Assembly: GCA_013298455.1 (NCBI GenBank)
Contig: JAAFHR010000239.1
Location: 1 to 5,611, forward strand
DNA: 5,611 nucleotides
Direction: 5' to 3'
Source of the DNA: Betaproteobacteria bacterium
GTDB lineage: Bacteria; Pseudomonadota; Gammaproteobacteria; Burkholderiales; Casimicrobiaceae
Shown: positions 1 through 5,611 of the stretch, piece after piece
Numbering within the stretch: position 1 is the first letter of the stretch
Layout of the letters: every line of letters begins with the position of its first letter
Position numbers and translations under genes: made by a program
Notes under the pieces: generated by a model
What the model saw: the letters and a program-made list of their open reading frames with translations, nothing else
What the model was told of the DNA's origin: nothing
The model's database searches: none

Positions 1-1
1 T

Positions 2-637
2 CAAGAGGACATCGACGCCTACCTCGCCCTTGCCGACGGCGTGTTGCTCACTGGCTCACCGTCAAACGTTCATCCATCGCATTTCGAGCAACCGGTGCAC
101 GACCCAGCGCTGCCGCTCGATCAAGCACGCGACATGATCACCTTGCCGCTCATTCGTCGGATCATCGAACTGGGCCTTCCGATGCTCGCGATCTGTCGTG
201 GTTTGCAGGAAATTAACGTAGCACTCGGTGGCACGCTGCATCAGGCCATTCAGGAAATCGATGGCCGCGACGACCATCGCGGCGCGCATGGCAAACCCGA
301 TGCCACCAAAGACGAAGCCTACGCCTTGGCGCACCCCATTTCGATCACCTCTGGCAGTTGTTTGGCCGGTATCGTCGGCGGTGCGGACATCATGGTCAAC
401 TCGGTGCACGGCCAAGGCATCGATCGCCTCGCTAGTGGCCTTCGCGCCGAAGCCCACGCGCCCGACGGCCAAATCGAGGCCGTCTCCATTGCCTCGCATC
501 GCGGTTTCGCGTTGGCACTGCAATGGCATCCCGAGTGGCGGGCTTGGGAAAACGAATCTTCGAAACAAATTTTCGCTGCGTTTGGCAATGCTTGCCGAAC
601 GTGGCGTCAACAAAAGGCGCTCCGTCATGCGGCGTAG
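2..637 (+). CDS. puuD: Gamma-glutamyl-gamma-aminobutyrate hydrolase, PuuD/SpuA type (5' partial)
   Basis: This is the C-terminal 211 residues of a class I glutamine amidotransferase-like hydrolase (peptidase C26 family). The family cleaves gamma-glutamyl-GABA to glutamate and GABA in the cytoplasm, the last step of the gamma-glutamylated putrescine pathway. The reading frame is open from base 2, so the true start lies left of the window; compared with E. coli PuuD (about 254 residues) roughly 50 N-terminal residues are missing. Numbering from the first visible codon, the motif GSPSNV follows an early beta strand, the nucleophile elbow AICRGLQE carries the catalytic Cys65 (codon 194-196), VNSVHGQG follows, and QWHPEW supplies His176 and Glu178 of the catalytic triad. 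All three triad residues are present, so the enzyme looks active. An internal GTG at 41 is in frame but would cut into the fold and is unlikely to be the start. It sits 196 nt upstream of the ligase gene, as spuA precedes spuB in Pseudomonas. Family is certain; the exact substrate is inferred from motifs and neighbours. Confidence 0.93.
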   Translation, partial: QEDIDAYLALADGVLLTGSPSNVHPSHFEQPVHDPALPLDQARDMITLPLIRRIIELGLPMLAICRGLQEINVALGGTLHQAIQEIDGRDDHRGAHGKPDATKDEAYALAHPISITSGSCLAGIVGGADIMVNSVHGQGIDRLASGLRAEAHAPDGQIEAVSIASHRGFALALQWHPEWRAWENESSKQIFAAFGNACRTWRQQKALRHAA

Positions 638-650
638 CGCTCAACGGACA

Positions 651-667
651 TCGGCATGCGTTTTGCA
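651..667 (+). promoter_or_regulatory. Candidate sigma-54 (-24/-12) promoter P1, ahead of the ligase gene
   Basis: The element reads CGGCATG-CGTT-TTGCA from 652 and fits the RpoN consensus TGGCACG-N4-TTGCW with two mismatches. The invariant GG (653-654) and GC (665-666) are 12 bases apart, as required. It lies 14 nt after the hydrolase stop codon and points at the ligase gene. If used, transcription would start near 678 and leave a leader of about 156 nt. No activator-binding site was recognised upstream; it would be expected inside the end of the hydrolase gene. A second, nearly identical element lies ahead of the binding-protein gene. Confidence 0.55.
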
Positions 668-782
668 AGCCTCTGTCAACACGACCAACCCACCTGAAAG
701 GACCATTGCCTAGCGCATACATTTTCATGCGACCCGTGCGCGCACATCCAGGCGCGGGCCAAGAAAGTGAGCAGATTGTCGC

Positions 783-804
783 CGCGTTAACGCCGTTAAC
801 CGCG
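783..804 (+). repeat. GTTAAC inverted repeat in the ligase leader (operator or leader hairpin)
   Basis: Two copies of GTTAAC (786-791 and 795-800) flank the triplet GCC, giving a 15-bp palindrome; because GTTAAC is itself palindromic the copies are also direct repeats with a 9-bp period. The symmetry extends outward to CGC (783-785) and GCG (802-804) with one bulged C at 801. It ends 15 nt before the ligase Shine-Dalgarno. It could be a DNA operator for a dimeric repressor, or a 9-bp leader hairpin in RNA. I do not recognise a specific regulator site; it does not resemble the E. coli PuuR operator as I remember it. Confidence 0.4.
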
Positions 805-833
805 ATGACCGATCTGCGTGGAGTAACGACACT

Positions 834-2213
834 ATGAATACAGTCGCCAAAGCAGCAGCCCCCAAAACGTTTGCTCAGCTCGAAGCCTGGCTCAATGAGC
901 GAAACGTCACTGAAATCGAATGCCTCGTCCCGGATCTCACCGGCGTCGCACGCGGCAAGATTCTCCCCCGAGAAAAGTTCACTGAAGACCGCGGCATGCG
1001 GCTTCCCGAGGTCGTCGTGGCTGGCTCCGTCACGGGTGAATTCCCCGAATCCGGCCCGTACTACGACTACATCGCCACCACCGACAAAGACATGCACCTG
1101 CGGCCCGATCCGACAACCGTTCGAATCGTGCCGTGGGCCATTGACCCGACCGCGCAAATCGTGCATGACTGCCATTACGCCAATGGCCGCATCGTGCCCT
1201 ATGCGCCGCGCTCCGTGTTGAAGCGGGTCATTGCCGCCTATGAAGCCGAAGGTTTGCAGCCCATCGTGGCGCCGGAGCTCGAGTTTTACTTGGTCGCACG
1301 AAACACCGATCCCGATTTGCCGTTAAAGCCGCCGATTGGTCGCAGCGGCCGCGCAGAAACGTCTCGTCAGGCTTACTCCATCGACGCGGTCAATGAATTC
1401 GATCCGCTCTTCGAGGACATGTACGACTACTGCGACAAGATGAATCTCAACGTCGACACGTTGATTCATGAGCTTGGCGCCGGGCAAATGGAGATCAATT
1501 TCTTTCACTCCGATCCGCTCTCGCTTGCAGATGAAGTGTTTTTCTTCAAACGCACGGTGCGCGAAGCCGCCATGCGCCACGACATGTTCGCCACCTTTAT
1601 GGCCAAACCGATTGCAGGCGAGCCCGGCAGCGCGATGCACATTCATCAAAGCATCCTAAACGCCAAAACCGGACAAAACATTTTCAGCAAGAAAGACGGC
1701 AGCCCGTCACCTTCGTTCTATCACTACGTGGGCGGTTTGCAGCGCTACATTCCGGCTGCGATGGCCTTGGTGGCACCGTACGTAAACAGCTACCGTCGCT
1801 TGTCAAAAAACACCGCCGCACCGATCAATATTGAGTGGGGCTATGACAACCGCACCGTCGGCATTCGCTCGCCGATTTCGTCGCCGGATGCGCGCCGCGT
1901 TGAAAACCGCGTGGTCGGTGCCGACGCCAATCCTTACGTGGCGATGGCGATGACGCTCGCCTGTGGCCTGCTCGGCATGAAGAAAAAACTCAAGCCCAAA
2001 GCCGAGATGAAGGGCGATGCGTATCTGAGCCCCTACGCCCTGCCCCGAAGCCTTGGCGAGGCACTCGATTGGATGCGAAACGAGCCCGACTTGGCAGACA
2101 TTTTGGGCAAAGAATTCATCACGGTCTACGCCGAAGTCAAAGAAGTGGAGTATGCAGAATTTATGAAAGTGATTTCACCGTGGGAGCGAGAACACCTGCT
2201 CTTACACGTTTGA
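834..2213 (+). CDS. puuA: Gamma-glutamylpolyamine (putrescine) synthetase, glutamine synthetase-like, PuuA/SpuB type
   Basis: A 459-residue glutamine synthetase-superfamily enzyme, close in length to E. coli PuuA (472). Such enzymes ligate glutamate to an amino group of putrescine or another polyamine using ATP, in the cytoplasm. The N-terminal beta-grasp segment carries the PuuA-like RGKILPREKF (40-49). The catalytic domain follows: metal ligands E148 and E150 in PELEFYL, E213 and E220 in the HELGAGQME region, nucleotide/metal His269 in GSAMHIHQS, substrate arginines R340 and R345 in DNRTVGIRSP, and E357 in RRVENRV followed by GADANPY. At the place of E. coli GlnA Glu327 (GYEAP) this protein has NTAAP, so the ammonium-site glutamate is replaced by alanine; this argues for an amine substrate rather than ammonia. 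The ATG is supported by GGAG at 820-823, 10 nt upstream. The aminotransferase starts 29 nt after the stop, so the two are probably co-transcribed. Which polyamine is preferred cannot be read from the sequence. Confidence 0.92.
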   Translation: MNTVAKAAAPKTFAQLEAWLNERNVTEIECLVPDLTGVARGKILPREKFTEDRGMRLPEVVVAGSVTGEFPESGPYYDYIATTDKDMHLRPDPTTVRIVPWAIDPTAQIVHDCHYANGRIVPYAPRSVLKRVIAAYEAEGLQPIVAPELEFYLVARNTDPDLPLKPPIGRSGRAETSRQAYSIDAVNEFDPLFEDMYDYCDKMNLNVDTLIHELGAGQMEINFFHSDPLSLADEVFFFKRTVREAAMRHDMFATFMAKPIAGEPGSAMHIHQSILNAKTGQNIFSKKDGSPSPSFYHYVGGLQRYIPAAMALVAPYVNSYRRLSKNTAAPINIEWGYDNRTVGIRSPISSPDARRVENRVVGADANPYVAMAMTLACGLLGMKKKLKPKAEMKGDAYLSPYALPRSLGEALDWMRNEPDLADILGKEFITVYAEVKEVEYAEFMKVISPWEREHLLLHV

Positions 2214-2242
2214 TTTCATTACTCATTGCCTGAAAGTATTCC

Positions 2243-3667
2243 ATGACCGTTGCAACTCCCCTCGCCCCTGTCATCGCCAGTCGGCGTTTCGACACCAAAC
2301 AACTGCAAGCGCTCGACAGCGCCCACTACATTCATCCGTTCACTGACAGTGGAGCGCTCGCCAAAAAGGGCGCTCGCATCATCACGCGGGCCGAAGGTGT
2401 TTATATCTGGGACAGCGAAAACCAGAAACTCTTTGATGCGATGAGCGGTTTGTGGTGCGTCAACGTCGGCTATGGCCGCAAAGCCTTGGCCGACGCGGCT
2501 TACCACCAGATGCTCGAGCTCCCGTACTACAACAGTTTCTTTCAAACAACGACCGAACCGTCGGTGCGTTTGGCGAAGCTCTTGGCTGACGTCACACCGC
2601 CACAGTTCAATCGTGTGTTTTTTTCGGGCTCGGGCTCGGAGGGCAACGACACCGTGGTGCGCTTGGTGCGCCATTATTGGGCGTGCCTCAAGCAGCCCAA
2701 CAAAAAGGTCATCATCAGCCGATGGAATGGCTACCACGGCAGCACGATGGCGGGCGCGTCACTCGGCGGCATGGAAGGCATGCATCAGCAAGGCGGCCTG
2801 CCAATCCCGGACATCACCCATATCCAACAGCCTTACTGGTTCGAAGTGGGCCGCACTCAGTATCCGCACTTGAGCAAAGACGAATTTGGCCTAGAGGCCG
2901 CGTCGTGGCTAGAGAAAAAGATTCTCGATGTAGGCGTTGAAAACGTCGCGGCGTTTATCGGCGAGCCCATTCAAGGTGCGGGCGGCGTGATCATTCCGCC
3001 GAAAACGTATTGGCCTGAGATTCAGCGCATCTGCGAAAAATACGGCATTTTGCTGGTCACAGACGAAGTGATTTGCGGCTTTGGTCGAACCGGCAACTGG
3101 TGGGGCTGCGAAACAGTCGGCTGCAAGCCAGATTTAATGACATTCGCCAAAGGCGTCACCAGCGGCTACGTGCCCTTGGGCGGCGTGATGGTGAGCGACA
3201 AAATCGCCGATGTGATTTCTGAGCACGGCGACTTTAACCACGGCTACACCTACTCCGGGCATCCCGTTGCGGCAGCTGTGGCGATTGCCAACATCAACAT
3301 CATTCGCGATGAAAATCTGGTTGGCCAAGTTCGAAACGTCACAGGTCCCTATCTCAAAGAACGCTTCGAAGCGCTGATCGATCACCCGCTGGTCGGTGAG
3401 GCTGAAACCTGCGGCTTTATGGCGGGCTTGGTGCTCGTGAAGTCAAAGTCCCCCATCGAAACATTTGCAGGCGATCTAGGCGTGGGGATGGTTTGTCGAG
3501 GTCATTGCTTCGGAAACGGTTTGGTGATGAGGGCTGTCGGGGATCGAATGATCATCGCTCCCCCGCTTGTCACCACCAAAGCGCAGATCGACGAGCTCAT
3601 TGCCTTGATCCGCCATTGTCTCGATTTGACCTACACCGATTTACGGTCACGAGGTTGGCTCGGGTAA
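2243..3667 (+). CDS. spuC: Putrescine:pyruvate aminotransferase, class III PLP-dependent, SpuC type
   Basis: A 474-residue class III (omega) aminotransferase that closely follows P. aeruginosa SpuC (about 456 residues) along its length. SpuC moves the terminal amino group of putrescine to pyruvate, giving 4-aminobutanal and alanine, in the cytoplasm. Diagnostic segments, in order: GLWCVNVGYGR (69-79), the PLP-phosphate loop SGSGSEGND (128-136), WNGYHGST (161-168) whose Tyr stacks on PLP, EPIQGAGGVI (241-250), TDEVICGFGRTG with the PLP-binding Asp274, AKGVTSGY with the Schiff-base Lys303, and YTYSGHPVA (335-343). All cofactor residues are present. The ATG at 2243 has only a weak Shine-Dalgarno (GAAAG, 2232-2236), consistent with translation following on from the ligase 29 nt upstream. 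The C-terminus runs slightly past SpuC, ending in DLRSRGWLG. Related class III enzymes acting on other diamines or omega-amino acids are the main alternative, but the neighbours favour putrescine. Confidence 0.92.
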   Translation: MTVATPLAPVIASRRFDTKQLQALDSAHYIHPFTDSGALAKKGARIITRAEGVYIWDSENQKLFDAMSGLWCVNVGYGRKALADAAYHQMLELPYYNSFFQTTTEPSVRLAKLLADVTPPQFNRVFFSGSGSEGNDTVVRLVRHYWACLKQPNKKVIISRWNGYHGSTMAGASLGGMEGMHQQGGLPIPDITHIQQPYWFEVGRTQYPHLSKDEFGLEAASWLEKKILDVGVENVAAFIGEPIQGAGGVIIPPKTYWPEIQRICEKYGILLVTDEVICGFGRTGNWWGCETVGCKPDLMTFAKGVTSGYVPLGGVMVSDKIADVISEHGDFNHGYTYSGHPVAAAVAIANINIIRDENLVGQVRNVTGPYLKERFEALIDHPLVGEAETCGFMAGLVLVKSKSPIETFAGDLGVGMVCRGHCFGNGLVMRAVGDRMIIAPPLVTTKAQIDELIALIRHCLDLTYTDLRSRGWLG

Positions 3668-3681
3668 TCCTGAGTACCAAT

Positions 3682-3727
3682 CGGGCGTAACCCGTAAGCC
3701 GCCGCAGTGCGGCACGCGTTATGCTTA
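3682..3727 (+). repeat. Nested inverted repeats in the gap before the binding-protein gene
   Basis: Several pairings compete in this short stretch. GCGTAAC (3685-3691) pairs with GTTATGC (3718-3724) with one G-T wobble; TAAGC (3695-3699) pairs with GCTTA (3723-3727); the inner palindrome GCCGC-AGT-GCGGC spans 3701-3713; and CGGG/CCCG (3682-3694) forms a small separate stem. No T-run follows directly (the nearest begins at 3758), so it does not look like a standard intrinsic terminator. The right-hand arms overlap the candidate sigma-54 promoter at 3710-3725, which suggests a DNA-level control site, or a weak 3' structure for the aminotransferase message. Confidence 0.4.
3710..3725 (+). promoter_or_regulatory. 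Candidate sigma-54 (-24/-12) promoter P2, ahead of the binding-protein gene
   Basis: The element CGGCACG-CGTT-ATGCT matches the RpoN consensus TGGCACG-N4-TTGCW at all but two positions. It contains an exact GGCACG at 3711-3716 and an invariant GC at 3723-3724, with correct 12-base spacing. It lies in the 109-nt gap after the aminotransferase and points at the binding-protein gene. The predicted start near 3736 leaves a leader of about 41 nt that includes the strong Shine-Dalgarno. The similarity to P1, including the same CGTT spacer, is unlikely to be accidental. No standard sigma-70 promoter was convincing in this gap. Confidence 0.6.
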
Positions 3728-3764
3728 ATTCAGATCACTCAAACGATTCTGTTAGTCTTTTTTT

Positions 3765-3770
3765 GGAGGT
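3765..3770 (+). promoter_or_regulatory. Strong Shine-Dalgarno fixing a GTG start
   Basis: GGAGGT lies 6 nt before the GTG at 3777 and directly after a run of seven T (3758-3764). The next in-frame start, ATG at 3792, would be 21 nt away, so GTG is the better start. The strength of the site suits an abundantly made periplasmic protein. Confidence 0.85.
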
Positions 3771-3776
3771 TTAACT

Positions 3777-4895
3777 GTGAGCAAACTATCAATGATGGGT
3801 AGCGCTGCCAAGCGCATGGTCGCGGCGGGATTAGTCGCTGCGGGCTTCATCGCCGGAGCGCATGCTCAAGGTGTACTCAATATTTACAACTGGTCGGACT
3901 ACATCGCCGAAGACACCCTCAAAAACTTTGAAAAGGAAACCGGCATCAAGGTGCGCTACGACACGTTCGATAGCAACGAAATCCTGCACGCCAAATTGGT
4001 TGCCGGCAAAACCGGCTACGACATCGTCGTGCCGTCGTCAAACTGGGCCGCGATTCAAATCTCAGGCGGTTTGCTCACCAAACTCGACCGATCCAAGCTC
4101 CCAAACTTAAAAAATCTTGACCCGTCCGTCATGGCCGGCCTGAACAAACTCGATCCGGGCAACGCGCATATCGTGCCGTGGCTTTGGGGCTTCACCACGG
4201 TGGGCATCAACGTTGACAAAGTGAAAGCGGCCTTGGGCAATTTGCCCATGCCAGACAACGCATTTGATCTGGTGTTTGACGAGCGCTACATGAGCAAACT
4301 CAAATCCTGCGGCGTGAGCTTCCTCGACAGTGCCTCAGAGATTGTTCCAACCGTATTGCACTACCAAGGCAAGTACGCCTACAGCCGCAACGCCGCGGAC
4401 TACCGCGACGCTCTGCCAGCACTGCAAAAAATTCGTCCGTACATCACGCTCTTTTCGTCTTCGGGCTACATCAACGATATGGCCAGCGGCTCAATCTGTG
4501 TAGCGCTGGGTTGGTCGGGCGATATCAACATCGCGCGTCAGCGTGCCATCGACGGCAAGACCGGCCAAAAGATCGAAGCGCTAATCCCGAAAATGGGTGG
4601 CGTGCCGTTTTATGACACGATGGCTATTCCTGTTGACGCGCCGAACGCTGAGAACGCCTACAAGTTCATGAACTACATTTTGCGCCCTGAGGTGCATGCG
4701 TCGCTCACCAACAAAGTGTTCTACGCCAACGGCAACAAAGAGAGTCTGAAGTTCGTTAAAAAAGAAGTCGCCGAAAATCCGACGGTTTTCTTGAAAGATG
4801 CTGACGCCAAGAAATTGGTTGCTATCGACTCCGTGCCAAACGACATTCGTCGTTCGATTACGCGAATCTTCACCAGCTTCAAAACCGGGCTGTAA
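3777..4895 (+). CDS. potF: Putrescine-binding periplasmic protein of a polyamine ABC importer, PotF/SpuD type
   Basis: A 372-residue extracellular solute-binding protein (E. coli PotF has 370) that captures putrescine in the periplasm and delivers it to the membrane permeases. A Sec signal peptide is clear: a basic N-region with Lys12-Arg13, a hydrophobic Ala/Gly/Val stretch (14-27), and cleavage predicted after AHA at residue 30; no lipobox cysteine is seen. The mature protein opens with LNIYNWSDYIAEDT. Residues matching the PotF ligand pocket are all present: W39, S40, D41, Y42, S87, E188, W246, D249, F278, D280 and Y316. C178 and C241 align with the PotF disulfide pair. Phe278 falls where SpuD (putrescine) has Phe and SpuE (spermidine) has Trp, so putrescine is the likelier ligand; this is inference from known structures. 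The GTG start is set by the Shine-Dalgarno at 3765-3770. A hairpin follows the stop codon, and the ATPase gene begins 63 nt later. Confidence 0.94.
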   Translation: MSKLSMMGSAAKRMVAAGLVAAGFIAGAHAQGVLNIYNWSDYIAEDTLKNFEKETGIKVRYDTFDSNEILHAKLVAGKTGYDIVVPSSNWAAIQISGGLLTKLDRSKLPNLKNLDPSVMAGLNKLDPGNAHIVPWLWGFTTVGINVDKVKAALGNLPMPDNAFDLVFDERYMSKLKSCGVSFLDSASEIVPTVLHYQGKYAYSRNAADYRDALPALQKIRPYITLFSSSGYINDMASGSICVALGWSGDINIARQRAIDGKTGQKIEALIPKMGGVPFYDTMAIPVDAPNAENAYKFMNYILRPEVHASLTNKVFYANGNKESLKFVKKEVAENPTVFLKDADAKKLVAIDSVPNDIRRSITRIFTSFKTGL

Positions 4896-4903
4896 ACCTC
4901 ATG

Positions 4904-4940
4904 GATGGTGCGAACGGGGGTTCGCATCATCGATGTTTTT
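4904..4940 (+). terminator. Hairpin plus T-run between binding protein and ATPase (attenuator or 3' stabiliser)
   Basis: GATGGTGCGAAC (4904-4915) pairs with GTTCGCATCATC (4920-4931) over 12 bp with one G-T wobble and a GGGG loop. Five T follow at 4936-4940, four bases after the stem. It starts 8 nt after the binding-protein stop codon. The offset and short T-run suggest partial termination rather than a full stop, or a structure that protects the upstream message from 3' decay. Either would give more binding protein than ATPase, the usual need in ABC importers. The ATPase Shine-Dalgarno (4946-4950) lies just beyond and stays free. Confidence 0.65.
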
Positions 4941-4958
4941 GTACTGGGGAACACCGCA

Positions 4959-5611
4959 ATGACCGATCCAGTGGCGACGTCTCAAAAGGCGGCTTCGGCA
5001 ACCAATGATTCGTTTCTAACGATTCGTAAGCTCACCAAGAAATACGGCGATGTGGCTGCTGTAGATGCCGTGTCGCTTGACATCCGTAAGGGCGAGATTT
5101 TTGCGATGCTCGGCGCCTCGGGCTGCGGGAAAAGCACCCTGCTCCGCATGCTTGCGGGCTTTGAGATCCCTACGAGCGGCGGTATTGTTCTCGAAGGCCA
5201 AGACATCACGTCGCTGCCGCCCTACGAGCGGCCGATCAACATGATGTTTCAGAGCTATGCGCTGTTTCCTCATTTAACCGTTGAGCAAAACATCGCCTTC
5301 GGACTCGAGCGCGACGGCATGCCCAAGCCCGACATTGCCACTCGTGTTGCCGAAATGCTGGAATTGACTCAGCTCAAGCAATTTGCCAAGCGCAAACCGC
5401 ATCAGCTCTCGGGGGGGCAGCAACAACGCGTGGCCCTTGCCAGAAGCCTCGCCAAACGGCCTAAGCTTTTGCTGCTTGACGAGCCGCTCGGAGCGCTCGA
5501 CAAAAAACTTCGCGAGCAAACGCAAATTGAATTGGTCAACATCATCGACAAGGTCGGCGTGACTTGCGTGATGGTGACCCATGACCAAGAAGAAGCGATG
5601 ACGATGGCGAG
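4959..5611 (+). CDS. potG: Polyamine ABC transporter ATP-binding protein, PotG/SpuF type (3' partial)
   Basis: The first 217 residues of an ABC ATPase that powers putrescine import from the cytoplasmic face of the membrane; the frame is still open at the right edge. Compared with E. coli PotG (377 residues) the C-terminal regulatory (TOBE-like) part lies outside the window. The nucleotide-binding domain is complete in its motifs: Walker A GASGCGKST (52-60), Q-loop MFQSYALFPH with Gln98, signature LSGGQQQR (150-157), Walker B LLLDEPLGALD (171-181) with catalytic Glu175, and switch His208 in VTHDQEEA. The stretches PPYERPINMMFQSY and TVEQNIAFGL are nearly the same as in PotG. The ATG is supported by GGGGA at 4946-4950, 8 nt upstream. 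An unconserved N-terminal tail of about 18 residues precedes the first strand, as in PotG. In the Pseudomonas cluster a second binding protein (SpuE) comes before this gene; here there is none. Permease genes are expected to follow. Confidence 0.94.
   Translation, partial: MTDPVATSQKAASATNDSFLTIRKLTKKYGDVAAVDAVSLDIRKGEIFAMLGASGCGKSTLLRMLAGFEIPTSGGIVLEGQDITSLPPYERPINMMFQSYALFPHLTVEQNIAFGLERDGMPKPDIATRVAEMLELTQLKQFAKRKPHQLSGGQQQRVALARSLAKRPKLLLLDEPLGALDKKLREQTQIELVNIIDKVGVTCVMVTHDQEEAMTMA

Noticed and set aside
513..528. A third sigma-54-like match, TTGGCAC-N5-TGGCA, with correct GG/GC spacing.
   Set aside because: It lies inside the hydrolase gene, where the bases are fixed by the conserved LALQWHPEW segment including the catalytic His. 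It breaks the TTGC half. It is a reminder that single matches can arise by chance.
695..723. A possible sigma-70 promoter with TACATT (718-723) as -10 box.
   Set aside because: The -10 fits at four of six bases, but the matching -35 position (TGAAAG) fits at only two; too weak to call.
523..837. A 104-codon plus-strand frame spanning the leader.
   Set aside because: It is out of frame with the hydrolase, has no Shine-Dalgarno at its start, overlaps the ligase start, and shows no family resemblance. The leader is better explained as regulatory DNA.
432..1175. A 247-codon open frame on the minus strand.
   Set aside because: It runs antisense across the hydrolase end, the leader and the ligase start, has no recognisable domain or ribosome site, and its composition is that of a complement of coding DNA.
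2219..2737. A 172-codon minus-strand open frame opposite the aminotransferase.
   Set aside because: It is fully explained by the codon pattern of the strongly conserved plus-strand gene; no motif or start signal supports it.
3682..3764. An intrinsic terminator after the aminotransferase using the T7 run at 3758-3764.
   Set aside because: The nearest stems end about 30 nt before the T-run, and the T-run abuts the Shine-Dalgarno of the next gene, so it does not have terminator geometry.

Overview
The window is a polyamine (most likely putrescine) uptake and catabolism cluster from a proteobacterium. All five genes are on the + strand. From the 5' edge they are: a PuuD/SpuA-type gamma-glutamyl-GABA hydrolase (start cut off), a PuuA/SpuB-type gamma-glutamylpolyamine synthetase, a SpuC-type putrescine:pyruvate aminotransferase, a PotF/SpuD-type periplasmic binding protein, and a PotG/SpuF-type ABC ATPase (end cut off). 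This matches, from memory, the order of the Pseudomonas aeruginosa spuABCDEFGH cluster, except that only one binding-protein gene lies between the aminotransferase and the ATPase. Moderate GC content, the protein similarity and the export-signal style fit a beta- or gammaproteobacterium. I cannot name the genus.

Layout: 2-637 hydrolase; 638-833 non-coding leader; 834-2213 ligase; 29 nt gap; 2243-3667 aminotransferase; 3668-3776 non-coding gap; 3777-4895 binding protein with a GTG start; 63 nt gap holding a strong hairpin; 4959 to the right edge ATPase. There are no RNA genes, CRISPR arrays, insertion sequences or signs of recent transfer.

How the parts fit: the binding protein and ATPase belong to an importer whose permease genes should follow to the right. 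Imported putrescine can be glutamylated by the ligase and, after oxidation steps encoded elsewhere, released as GABA by the hydrolase. Alternatively the aminotransferase can deaminate it directly to 4-aminobutanal. Two parallel entry routes therefore sit beside one transporter.

The most interesting signal is regulatory. Both long gaps contain a sigma-54 (-24/-12) promoter-like element with exact GG-N10-GC spacing, and the two elements share 13 of 16 bases. One lies ahead of the ligase and the other ahead of the binding protein, so nitrogen-type (RpoN plus enhancer-binding protein) control of two transcription units is predicted. A GTTAAC inverted repeat in the ligase leader and a 12-bp hairpin between binding protein and ATPase are further candidate control elements. 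The enzymes themselves are known families; I found no evidence for a wholly new system.
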